From contig JAMWFC010000116.1 of assembly GCA_027475525.1 (NCBI GenBank), positions 1-64,000 on the forward strand: a stretch of DNA of 64,000 nucleotides. Reading direction: 5' to 3'. Each line of letters begins with the position of its first letter. Within the stretch, counting starts at the first letter, position 1. This document shows, piece after piece, positions 54,650 through 64,000 of the stretch. The translations under genes were made by a program, and so were the position numbers. The notes below the pieces were generated by a model. That model was not told the DNA's origin. It worked only from the letters and a program-made list of their open reading frames with translations, and did no database searches. This DNA is from Macrolepiota albuminosa (lineage: Eukaryota; Basidiomycota; Agaricomycetes; Agaricales; Agaricaceae).

Positions 54650-57600
54650 CAAAAATGTAATGTAACATTTCCCCCTTCCCCACATCAATGACGGTGGACT
54701 GGTCAAATGATCTTAGTACAGCTGCTACTCCTTTTTGCTGATGTAGACATATCAATGTATCAAGCTGCATCTTCCTGTAGCATTTGTGCTTGAGACTTGC
54801 GGGGTCGCTTGGAATTTGTTGACAATTGGTTAGGCAATGCCTTGCGCTTCTTTTGGTTTTGTAATGCCGGCCTTCCCTCACCTTCAAATTGGTCATTGTC
54901 CTCATTAGTTAGGCAATGCCTTGCATTCTTTTGTTTTGTAATGCCGGCCTTCCCTCACCTTCAAATTGGTCATTGTCCTCATCTTAAAGAATGTTGAGCA
55001 CCCTTCTTGACACTCTATATCTAGGGAAACCATCACTAGGGCCATTAATTGGAGGGTCTGGATGGCTCCATCCTCTTTGTTGTAAGAGGTGGATGGTAGT
55101 GGCATCTACCACTGCTGTATCATTACCACATTTGTCATGAACAGATTCGTCGAGAGCAGACTCGTTGTGAGTGGAAGCTGATACATTTGGTTGGGATTCA
55201 TTGTGAACTGTGGATTTGTTGTGGCACTGAGGCTGGGGAGTGTGTGGTGAGTGCAAGACAAGGGGTTCCTCCTGTAAGTCAGGCAGTAGTGTGTGTGGTA
55301 CGCTAAGTGACAGGGGAAGTGTAGGCCCCAGTTGCCACTCTAAGTTGGCTGCAGATCTAGTGACTAAAGCAGATCCGCCATCAGCGGCTCCATCATTAGC
55401 AATGGTTCTACTGTTGCCATTGACTACCGCTGATAGTGTTGGCCTCTGTTTCCGATTTTTTCCTCTATTTTTGCATGTAGCCTCATGTGCTGCTGCTGCT
55501 GCCGCATTTTTTTCATGATCAGCTCAGGTGCCATACTTGGCAGCTACTGGCTGCTTGTGATGGTTGAGATAAACCGTCCAGTGGAAGGTGTCACTGGATC
55601 CATGCTGTCCTTGACAGTCTCTCCAGAAGTTCAGCAGACACAATAGCTCAGGCTGACTAAGATTATGGGGATCTTAGAATATCAGACCCTCTGGAAGATA
55701 CCTTCAATGTATGAATTGCTAATCATTGGTCCTCACTGCCTTGTAAGGAGCAGATTCATACTGGTAACCAGATGCAATTTCTAATGGAGTGATCGGATGA
55801 TGAGCAAAGGTGGAGAAAACTAGGATTCACTGTAATAAGTATTTAGATAGTCCCAGACAAGCATTTCCAATTCTGCCCGAGTTTGAAATATATTTGGTTC
55901 TGGATCTGCTGGTAATATTGGGAATCCATCCCTATCTAGATCAAGGATGAGGTCATGGCATATAAGGATAGGAGGAGTCAAATCATAGGGTGATTGCATG
56001 TTGGATGGCATGTCTCTACCAAGAAGAGCAGACATGTAATCCATCATCTTTTTGTTGAGGTCACTAACAAGGTCAGAAAAGGAGTCTTGAAAGGTAGGTT
56101 GGTTAGCATGGGTCAAGTATGACATATTGTCATGACTATAATTAGTGTCAAAATTGTTTAAAGAATGATGGCACCACATACATTCTAATAGTCATGCCTT
56201 CATCTGCATACCAACCAACAACAGTCCAACTCAACATGCCCATCTCTCTAAATCAAAGCACATCTGCATCATCCACACACTTCAAACCATGCTTTTGGGC
56301 CTTCCTGGAGAGACAATGATTAGAAAGCGGAATCAAGCAGATGGATGTACAACAAATAGAGAATGGATGGGGAATGGAAGAAGTACCAACTTGCGCTGAA
56401 TTTCTGGCGGATTTCCTTTTTTGCTCCGTTCTGCTGCCATTTTCTGTAAACAACTTTCCTTCTGTGGTATGAATTGATGCATAACATTTTTGACAGCCAC
56501 ATTATATTGTGCAAATGCATCCAATCCTGAGGCGTTGTGATCCTTACCCCTCAACAAGTTCTGGATCTCCTCATTTATCTCCTTTGCCATTGTCTGCTGA
56601 ACAACATCTCACAGTGAAGTTTTCAGAAGCACCTTTGGATCTTTATGCTGGGATTAAGGGCGCCAGCAATTCTTGATATACTGGACAACCTTCTATTCAA
56701 GCAAATGAAGTCTAGTTCTTTGCAATGAGTTGCTGTACCTACTTTGATTCTCTCTGCCCACTCTTCCCTTATCTTTGGCTCTGTCCCCTTAGTGGCCCAG
56801 TAGTTGAAGATATCCATTAGGATTTTATCCTTCAAGATAGCAGTCCAAGCTTGAGGAGTAGTTGAGGAGCGGTAGAGTTCCTTGTATGGTTCAAAGATAG
56901 ATCTTTCTTCTGCTGTAAATATCGGTTCCACTCGTCTTTTCTTTGGTGAAAATATTGGTTCAGGTGGTTGCAGAAGGGCAGACATGTTTGTAGACAATAT
57001 AATTTTCTGCAACCACACAGTTCTCAACCAAAGAATCACATGATAAAATATAGATTTTCTGTTCAGTGTCCATTGATGACAAATAGATTCCGTTTGTCTT
57101 CAACGGATAGGGTCCGCTGTCTGCTAGTATCCAGCCCGTCCAAATTGGAGCATATTGCCGATATTGATGAGCGGTCTCATTAGATCTCTGATACAATGGC
57201 TAGGTCCTGGCCATAGATATTTTGATCATGAACCTGAACTCTCTAAAAAAATGCAAGCGACCAAAAACAACAGTCATCAGGCAAAGGGACCTCATCCTGT
57301 TTGCTGAGGAAAGGACACGACTCACTCAAAACACATGAGGGTTGCCAGTCCTCATAATACAACGGCTACCACTGAGTCCCGTTCCCATGGTAACTGGTGC
57401 ACCACCTGCAGCATTTGCAGATGATAATAACTTTGCACATTTGGACAATAATCCAACGGTAGATGATGTAAATGATACAATGTCCATATCCATAAGGCAT
57501 GTAAAGGTGATTTGAATGTATGCTATTATTGAGAGCAAATTATTCAAGTTCATATATAGACACAGGCAGATTATCTTAACGACTTCATCAACCATGTTCC
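54650..57600 (-). pseudogene. Second gene of e2, unknown family, broken, multi-exon
   Basis: On the minus strand, coding-looking pieces follow each other: 57480-57326 (STVGLLSKCAKLLSSANAAG), 57196-56960 (HQYRQYAPIWTGWILADSGP, KIYILSCDSLVENCVV), 56985-56623 (from ATG: MSALLQPPEPIFSPKKRRVE, then FNYWATKGTEPKIREEWAER), 56590-56320 (LDAFAQYNVAVKNVMHQFIP, ERSKKGNPPEIQRK), 56179-55820, and an open stretch about 55520-54984 rich in Asn/Ser/His. GT..AG intervals of intron size separate some pieces (e.g. ending TCTCTCCAG before 56310). Frames and stops do not allow one clean model. I recognise no catalytic motif. e1 lacks the whole region, its ends meeting at about 40300. Confidence 0.6.
54831..54985 (+). 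repeat. Imperfect 79-bp tandem duplication in e2
   Basis: TAGGCAATGCCTTGCGCTTC-type unit followed by a second copy with a 3-base difference. Unlike the 77-bp duplications it is not perfect, so it is probably real. Confidence 0.7.
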
Positions 57601-57639
57601 ACAGTTGCTCAATGGATTGCTTGGTCGTGAATCAATGGA

Positions 57640-59286
57640 TGACATTACTGATCTCATGTGTCAACTCCTCCATCCTATCCCGCTTCAGTAATTGCTACAG
57701 TTTTGGTCAGATCAACTACCACAGGTGCTTACTACAGGTCAGTACGATGTACATGTAAAGCAAAAATGCACCCATATAAAAACACACCCTTAGTCCCCAT
57801 TAAAGTGGAGTAGGGGGAGTAGAATCCACTGTTGTACACAATATTGAATATCAATAAACAAATATTCCACTGAACCACTGGGACTGGTTGCACCGCTGAT
57901 GTCAGCTGGCTCACATGCTGATGTCAGCTACCATCCGCTACCGTCTGCTGGCATGCTAGCAGACAGCGGACACTCACGCACCTTTTTCCACCCTTCCCCC
58001 TCTTTCTTCCCAGTGCCATTCTCTCCACTCTCCACACTACCTCACATGTCACCTCCATCCACCACATGCACCCTGCTTCCCTCCTCCCCTCTGACCTGAC
58101 GTCCGACATCTGCTACATCTGCTGGCGTACCAGCGGACACCCACACTCCTCCCCTTCCCTCTTCCCCCTCTTTCTCCCCACCCCCATCCCTCTTTGGCCA
58201 CCCCCCATGCTCTCCAAGATGCCACCTCATGTGGCAGATGCCCACGCACCCCGTTTTCTTCTCTCCCACTCTGATGCTGGACAATGCTGAGGGTTGCCGA
58301 TGGATTTCCGTGGATGCTAACGGATACCAGCAGATATCCAGCAGATTCCAACAGATGCCAATGGATGCCAGCGGGTCACAATGGCTGCTGACAAACTCTG
58401 ATGGATGCCAGCTGATGGCTGCTGATGCCAATGCCTTTTTCAAGCTACAAAAATTCTTTTGGGAGGTATGCCACCCCCCTTCCACCTCAAAAAATCCATA
58501 TGAGAACCTGGGAAACATAGGTTGGTGTCCATTCATTGTGTTATCTGACCTTTGAATCTATCCGTTAGTAATGGACCTGTGGTGCAACGGTTAAATGTGT
58601 GTTCCATTGCTGGAGGCTTTCCCAAGGCCGGGGGTTTGATTCCCCCCCCACAGGCATACAGTGGGCAAGACAAAGTTACATTTTTTCTTGGTCCAACCAG
58701 ATCCTGTGGACCTGCGTAGTCCTCTGTGGATGTCCGCTGATGCCCTGTGCAGGCCTGCATAGGCCCACGTAGGTTTGAGTCCATTGATGTATGTTTGCAT
58801 GGATGTCCGCTGATGGCTTGCATAGGCCTGCGTAGATTTGCAGGGCCTTTTTGTGGATATACACTGGTGTTGGGGGTGGGAAAAGGAGGGAAGGGGAGAT
58901 GTGCAGCCTTGAGTTATTGTAGGGAGGAAGGGAGAGGGGAGGGAAGTGGGGAACCTCAAGGAGGGTTTATTCATGCCATGATGTCCACCAATGGAGGAGG
59001 TTTCCACTCGTGGACTGATGCCCACCAGCAGCCGCTGATGCACATTGACATCTGCTAATGTCTGCTGGCATCCACCGGGCCTGCATGCGCATGTGTATGC
59101 CCACCTTTTATCAATCCACTGGACCATGTCATACAGCACATTGTGACACGTCTACGGCTCTGTATTCTATGGCACTGTGGGGACTGCTCCACTCCAGTGT
59201 AGCGGACTCTGCTGGACATGTATTGTATGGCACAAAGCAAGCTCCTGTACAATGTATGACACGTACCATTGTGATATCTCTATGTG
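57640..59286 (-). repeat. e2 right arm
   Basis: Inverted relative to the left arm. Contains the tRNA-like module (about 57810-57885, minus), the purine/pyrimidine tract, the class II tRNA-like module (58576-58654, plus) and the tip. Open frames inside mirror those of the other arms and are not genes. Confidence 0.82.
58576..58654 (+). repeat. Class II tRNA-like module in e2 right arm
   Basis: CCTGTGG / CCACAGG ends, A-box TGGTGCAACGG intact, B-box GGTTTGATTCC (one C-to-T). Confidence 0.62.
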
Positions 59287-60748
59287 ACCAGACTTGTTTT
59301 CCCTCTTTCAATCCAGCACCATCCCTACTAAATTATTTGTCATTTTTACACAGGAAAATTTCTTTGGACATCAGCTACTGTCCACTGATGTCAGCTGGCT
59401 CACATGCTGATGTCTGCTACTATCTGCTGGCATGCCAGCAGACAGCAGACACTCAAACACCCCCCTTCTGTCCTTTCTCCTCTTTCTCCCCAGTACCATC
59501 CTCTTCACTCCCCACACTACCTCATACATCACCCCTGTCCACCACATGCACCTTGCTTCTCTCCTCCCCCCTGACCTGATGTCCAATGTCTGCTACATCT
59601 ACCGGTGTGCCAGTGGACATCCACGCTCCTTCTCTTCCTCCTTCACCCTCTTTCTCTCAACTCCCATGCTCTTTCAGACACCACTCCATGTGGCTGGTGC
59701 CCATGCACCCCCTTTTCTTTTCTTCTGCCCTGATGCTAGCAGATGCTGGGGGTTGCCAATAGATGCCCATACATGCCAACAGATGTCAGCAGATAGCCAA
59801 CAGATGCACAACAGATGTGGATGGATGCCAGCAAGTTCTGACAGCTGCTAACAGATTATAACAGATATCAGCTAATGGCCAGCTAATGGCAGTTGATGCC
59901 AATGCCCCTTTCAAGCCACAATAACTCTTTTGGGGGGTATGCCACCCCCTTCTACTTCTAAATATCTATGTGGTAACCTGCAGAGACATAGGTGGGCAGC
60001 TATTCATTGTATTATCTGACCTTTGATTCTATCTGTTAGTAACAGACCTGTGGTGCAACGGTTAAATTGTCAGTGCATTCCATCTGGAGGCTTCTCCAAG
60101 GCTGGGGGTTTAATTCTTCCCATAGGCATAAGGCAAAGATGATGAGTTACCTTTTCTTTTGATCCAACCAGCCCCCCTGAGCCTGCATAGGCCTCTGCAG
60201 ATATCTGCTAATGTCTTGCACAGGCGCCTGCATAGACCTGCATAGGTTTGAGTGGGTTGATGTAGGTCTGCATGGATGTCTGCTGGTGGCTTGCATAGGC
60301 CTGTGTAGGTCTGCAGAGCCCTTTTATGGATGTATGCTGGCATTGGGGGTGGGAAAAGAGGGAAGGGGAGGCATGCAGCCTTGAGTTATTGCAGGGAGGA
60401 AGGGAGAGGAAAGGGAAGTGGGGAACCTCAAGAAGGGTTTACTCATGCTATGATGTCTGCTAACAGAGGAGGCTTTCACTCATGGGCTGATGCCCGCTGG
60501 CAGCCGCTGATTCACATTGATGTCTACTAGTGTCCACTGGGCCTACATGTGCATGTATGTGTCTGCCTTTTATTGATTCAGTGGACCATGTCATATAGCA
60601 CATTGTAACACCTCTATGGCTCTATATTCTATGGCACTGTGGGAACTGCTTCACTACAGTATAATGAACTCCGCTGGACACATATAGTACAGCACAAAGC
60701 AAGCTCCTGTACAATGTATGACATGTACCATTGTGATGTCTCTATGTG
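59287..60748 (-). repeat. e3 right arm
   Basis: Starts with the segment shared (inverted) with 47215-47335 and then follows the arm order to the tip at 60748: TGCTGGCATGCCAGCAG block, pyrimidine tract, GATGCCAACAG-type repeats, decayed class II tRNA-like module (60047-60126) and tip. Nearly all CpG sites are lost compared with e1. Confidence 0.78.
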
Positions 60749-60772
60749 AGACTATAAGGCCTTTAAATAGAC

Positions 60773-61278
60773 TGCAAGAGCAACCTCAGGAGGCTATGGC
60801 TTAGTCACATAGCTGGCAGAGGGAGATCCAAAGTGTATTAGAGTATATACCAACAATATCATAATAACTACTCACCTGGCAGAGGAAGATTCAAAGAGAA
60901 CAAGTCTAGGGATTTTCTATGCCAGGTTAGATGCTTCTGAGGCCTCTAAAGCATAGAAAACAACTGTATAGGACAACAGAACTTTAAAAACTCAAAATTG
61001 CCTAAACAAACAAGGCAGAAAAACTCTGGACTTTGGAGATCAGAAGGGCAAACTACAGCTTATATAAATGGTCTGTATGTGATGCTGAAGAGCCCACACT
61101 TGTCTGAATAATAGCTAAAGAACTAGAGCACTTCAAGGGCTGAGAATAGTACTAATAGATAGTGTTGAAAGAATAGAAGCAGTAAAGTAAAAGAATGACA
61201 GCAGAAATAAGAAAATGAATGAAGGGAAAATGAAGAAATAAAGAGTGAAAGAAAGAAGAAATGAGAAGTCTCCTGACA
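60773..61278 (-). mobile_element. gypsy-A family LTR next to e3
   Basis: Minus-strand copy from TGTCAGGAG (at 61278) to a degenerate CTTGCA (60773). Same block order as the reference LTR, including the doubled GATCTCCCTCTG region. No clear target duplication; no internal sequence on either side. Probably an old solo LTR. Confidence 0.8.
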
Positions 61279-62552
61279 GTGTTTGTGTCAAAATACATAT
61301 ATGATTTAGCCATGTGATCTTTTTGTAGTGCATAAGTACATAAGCATGTGTAGCCAGGAACCAAGACAATATGTATTCAAGTGCAGGCAGATCCATTATG
61401 ACACTGTTATTAGACTCACTTTCAAGTTTGTGATTGAAGAAGAATTAGTATATAAGCCTTTGCATGCAGACCCAGTTTTTAATAAACACCTCAAAAGATT
61501 GAAGATCACTACTCCAAGCATAGTCCAAAGACACAAGTACATCATGCAATTCAAAATAGCTGCATAGATAAAGAAGAATCAGCATACCATTCCATGAGTT
61601 TGTGTTTAAAATGTGACTATTGTCATAATCTGCACATATGTAAATAGTATAAACAAATGTGACAATGACTTCACATACCATGTTTGATCACCATATTGAT
61701 GAAAACAAGTACAAAATACATGAGGAGGCACATCAGCACTGTGTCTGAGGCAGGGCCATAGTTTGTGTTAGATAGATATTGATGTAGAAGCAATGTAATG
61801 GTGTTATAAGCCAATTATCAAGGCAGCAAGAGTTGATGTGTTGTAGAAATGACCTCCATAGCACATTGTAGATATGGAAATGACTATAACATGAAATAAA
61901 CATGGGTGTATGATGCTGTAATAATGTTTTATCAGTAAATAATACAAGTAAAAGAAATAACCAGTAAACAAACAGCATGGAACCTGGCTAGAGAACAAGT
62001 AGCTCAATGTTCCACTTTTCATCATTTGGCTTTCTGGTGTAGAAATTGTTAACATAAAGATCCCATGCTCTGAAGTCATAGTAATTTCTAGATTTAGGCA
62101 AAACTACAAACTACAACTTCATGCCAGTCTCAATGAAGACAAAGATAGCAAAACCATTGGCATCACTGTGCTAGTAATGGTGGATTCTACTTGTGGATGC
62201 AAGATTTTATTGCATATCAGAAATTGTATAAAAATTGTCTACTTTATAGTATTGATGACCTTGAACTTTTCTCCAAACAACCAAGTTGCTCAAAAACAGA
62301 AGGTGTGGGAAAGTTTCTAGAAAGGCAGAGACATCCAAAGCACTTGATGAGCTTGGATACAAGGATTCCAGTATCTTTGGAAGATCCTGAGGAGTTGCAT
62401 GCTTTGATATCAGATATAATGAATTTGTGGGGGAAAAAATTAAAATTAAAGATAATAATAATAATAAAGTAAAGGAGCTCAAATGTACCATGCACCTGGA
62501 TAATATTGTTATGTGTCTGATAAGGAGCATGTGTTGAAGCCTGAGTCAATAT
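61279..62552. other. AT-rich, no supported gene
   Basis: A 93-codon plus-strand frame (62191-62472) containing LLYSIDDLELFSKQP and SLEDPEELHALISDIMNLW is the most protein-like stretch, but it has no recognisable domain, ends in low complexity (AATAATAAT), and the opposite strand is equally open. Confidence 0.4.
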
Positions 62553-62759
62553 CACTTCAGGGCATGCCAGAGATTTCTGAAGAAACATTCATTAAAAAGA
62601 GGTCATGTAATTTTTAATGAGTGTTTCTTCAGAAACTTTCATGAAAATTGCCTAATAAGGCAATTTTTTCAGATTTTTCTAGAGAAATACTTGTTAAGAA
62701 ATTATCTGACCTGTTTCTAATTGATGTTTCTCCAGAAATCCCTGATATGCCCTGAAGTG
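62553..62759. mobile_element. CACTA-like MITE 2 (fold-back, 207 bp)
   Basis: Left end CACTTCAGGGCAT, right end ATGCCCTGAAGTG, inverted repeats extending imperfectly to about 85 bp each, so that nearly the whole element folds back. Flanked by TAT at 62550-62552 and 62760-62762. No coding capacity. Confidence 0.85.
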
Positions 62760-62762
62760 TAT

Positions 62763-64000
62763 GCTAGTTCCCAATAACAAGAATATAAGAATGCAATGCC
62801 AATATTTCTGAGAGAGCAAGAAGAGTGATACTCAGTTTGAGTCATAACCTCCACAGATGAAGATTGATCCCAATAAGCAATAGAGGCAGCATGCATTTTG
62901 CAAAATCAAACAAGGTCCCTGTTGAGCTACAGAGCAGTGAATGAAAGGTTACTAGAACAGAATAGAATATATATGCACATGAAATTTTAGCATATATTCA
63001 AATATCCCATTGCTGCCAGACAATGGTATTTGCATGATGTCTCATTTACAGAGAATCTATGATTCTGAGAGATCAAGATGATTTAGATCTTTGACCATAT
63101 GGCTATTCTCATCATTCTAAATCTAGAATCACAGCCAGTTGATCAACACATAGACAGTAACTTACCATAGACTCAATTAGGTTTTGAGACATTCAAGCAA
63201 TGGTTAGCAGAGGAAAAGGTGTACCTCCAAGGACTCTCCTGAGAGCCTCTACAAGAGATGCTACAAATGAAATATTATCAGAAGTTGGTTAACCTTGAAG
63301 CAAGCCAGTTTATCACCACCTTTTTTCTTTGAGGGCAGTCTTGACAATTGATGTAGGAAATCTTTGGATGACACTTAAGCAAAGTGGCTTGTGACCACCT
63401 CTAAAAATTACAATGCACAGGACTGTACAAGATCAATTGAAAGGAAATGTTGTCATGTATTGAAAATCTATAAGAAGGATATCAAACTTTTACAGGGTCT
63501 TAAAACTAAACTTGGCATCACAACATGATGGAGTCAAACTGACTCCAAGTGGAGGATGGCAGTGATGACATCAACTGTGATTGGATGTGCTGGACATTAT
63601 GCAGTACGATGCTATCTCTAGTGCCTGGCATGCATAGTATGTGAAGAGTTCTGACAGAGTCCTTGTGTGCTCAAGCAAATGTGATAGGACAATGTGCTAG
63701 ATGATAGCATCTCAGATGCTACTGAGTAAACTGTAAGCACCATAGCTTAGGCAAAAATATCATAAAAAAAAAGAATAGTGCAACAAAATGTGCCTATAGA
63801 TGGTACCACAAACAATGAAGATGATAAAGACAATGCTAGCACCCAACTTAGTCACAAAGTCAGGTCAATCTAGTGCAATTTGAATGCTGAGAGTAATCAG
63901 GTGCTCAATGAGTTATAATTTGTTGTTATTTACATGTGAAGTAGCTATCTTTTATACTATGCACTACTATATTTTCAAAATGAGTCCATCTGCAGTGCTA
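62763..64000. other. No supported gene
   Basis: AT-rich sequence with short frames and no recognisable repeat. Confidence 0.5.

Larger units (their letters stand above)
49330..59286. mobile_element. e2: second long-TIR element, about 10 kb, middle age
   Basis: Left end CAGAATAGGGCATCAT, right end ATATCTCTATGTG. Flanks are ACCAGAT (49323-49329) and ACCAGACT (59287-59294), a 7-8 bp duplication with one difference. Arms: about 49330-51720 (with a solo LTR in it) and 57640-59286. Interior from left: tRNA-like array, Zn-cluster pseudogene (plus) and a second gene (minus, 54650-57600) that e1 lacks. Its interior is oriented opposite to that of e1. Decay is intermediate: some CpG kept, many CG-to-TG changes. 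Confidence 0.8.
32599..60748. mobile_element. e3: outermost long-TIR DNA element, oldest copy, split by nested insertions
   Basis: The left end CAGGGTAGGGCATTAC (32599) and right end GATGTCTCTATGTG (to 60748) match the ends of e1 and e2. Flanks share AGACTAT (32592-32598 and 60749-60755), a 7-bp direct repeat. Own sequence: left arm 32599-33248, arm and interior 46929-48367, and right arm 49315-49329 plus 59287-60748. The rest is inserted gypsy-A with e1, a solo LTR and e2. Part of the left arm is deleted at the gypsy insertion. It is almost CpG-free with many CG-to-TG/CA changes against e1, so it is the oldest. No gene is left. Confidence 0.72.

Noticed and set aside
62191..62588. Possible small gene
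   Set aside because: Both strands are open, the product ends in simple repeat, and no domain is seen.

Overview
The window looks like a transposon-packed, gene-poor stretch of a filamentous fungal genome, most likely a mushroom-forming basidiomycete (Agaricomycetes). This rests on very short introns (41-65 bp) with GT..AG ends and CTAAC-type branch points, a compact 12-exon cytochrome P450, and the retroelement mix (chromodomain gypsy, copia, DIRS-like). I recognise one convincing host gene, the P450 at 7061-9200 (minus). Almost everything else is mobile-element sequence of different ages. Older copies have lost CpG and carry C-to-T/G-to-A stops, so decay level gives a rough relative age.

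Layout: 1-394 retroviral-type LTR; 729-931 CACTA-like MITE; 2264-7055 degenerate copia (minus) split by a young solo LTR (4610-5348, 5-bp TSD); 7061-9200 intact P450, with copia sequence starting right behind its stop codon; 10066-10483 tyrosine-recombinase scrap and 10548-11155 a possible solo LTR; 12364-17480 degenerate DIRS-like retroelement (gag-like, RT, RNase H, tyrosine recombinase); 17.5-22.9 kb AT-rich sequence with minor repeats and one tRNA-like unit; 22936-31380 old gypsy (minus) split by a younger LTR element (23965-29349) that lacks RT but carries an unfamiliar third gene.

From 32.6 to 60.7 kb is a nested stack built on one unfamiliar DNA-element family with very long (about 1.5-2 kb) terminal inverted repeats. 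An outermost, heavily decayed copy (e3, 32599-60748, 7-bp flank repeat AGACTAT) was invaded in its left arm by a gypsy chromovirus (33249-46928), which was itself invaded by the youngest copy (e1, 38393-45887, perfect 8-bp TSD CCGCTACT). The right arm of e3 was invaded by a solo LTR (48368-49314) and by a second copy (e2, 49330-59286). e1 encodes an apparently intact 721-aa protein with a Zn2Cys6-type cysteine cluster and coiled coil; e2 holds a pseudogene of it plus a second broken gene missing from e1. All copies carry tRNA-like modules (A-box/B-box) in arms and interior. No transposase is recognisable, so what mobilises the family is unknown.

Caution: five perfect tandem duplications of exactly 77 bp occur at 36961, 38959, 44481, 45073 and 51075. 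Identical period in unrelated sequences suggests an assembler overlap artefact (k = 77), not biology; three of the five lie in e1's arms, so the internal continuity of e1 needs long-read confirmation.
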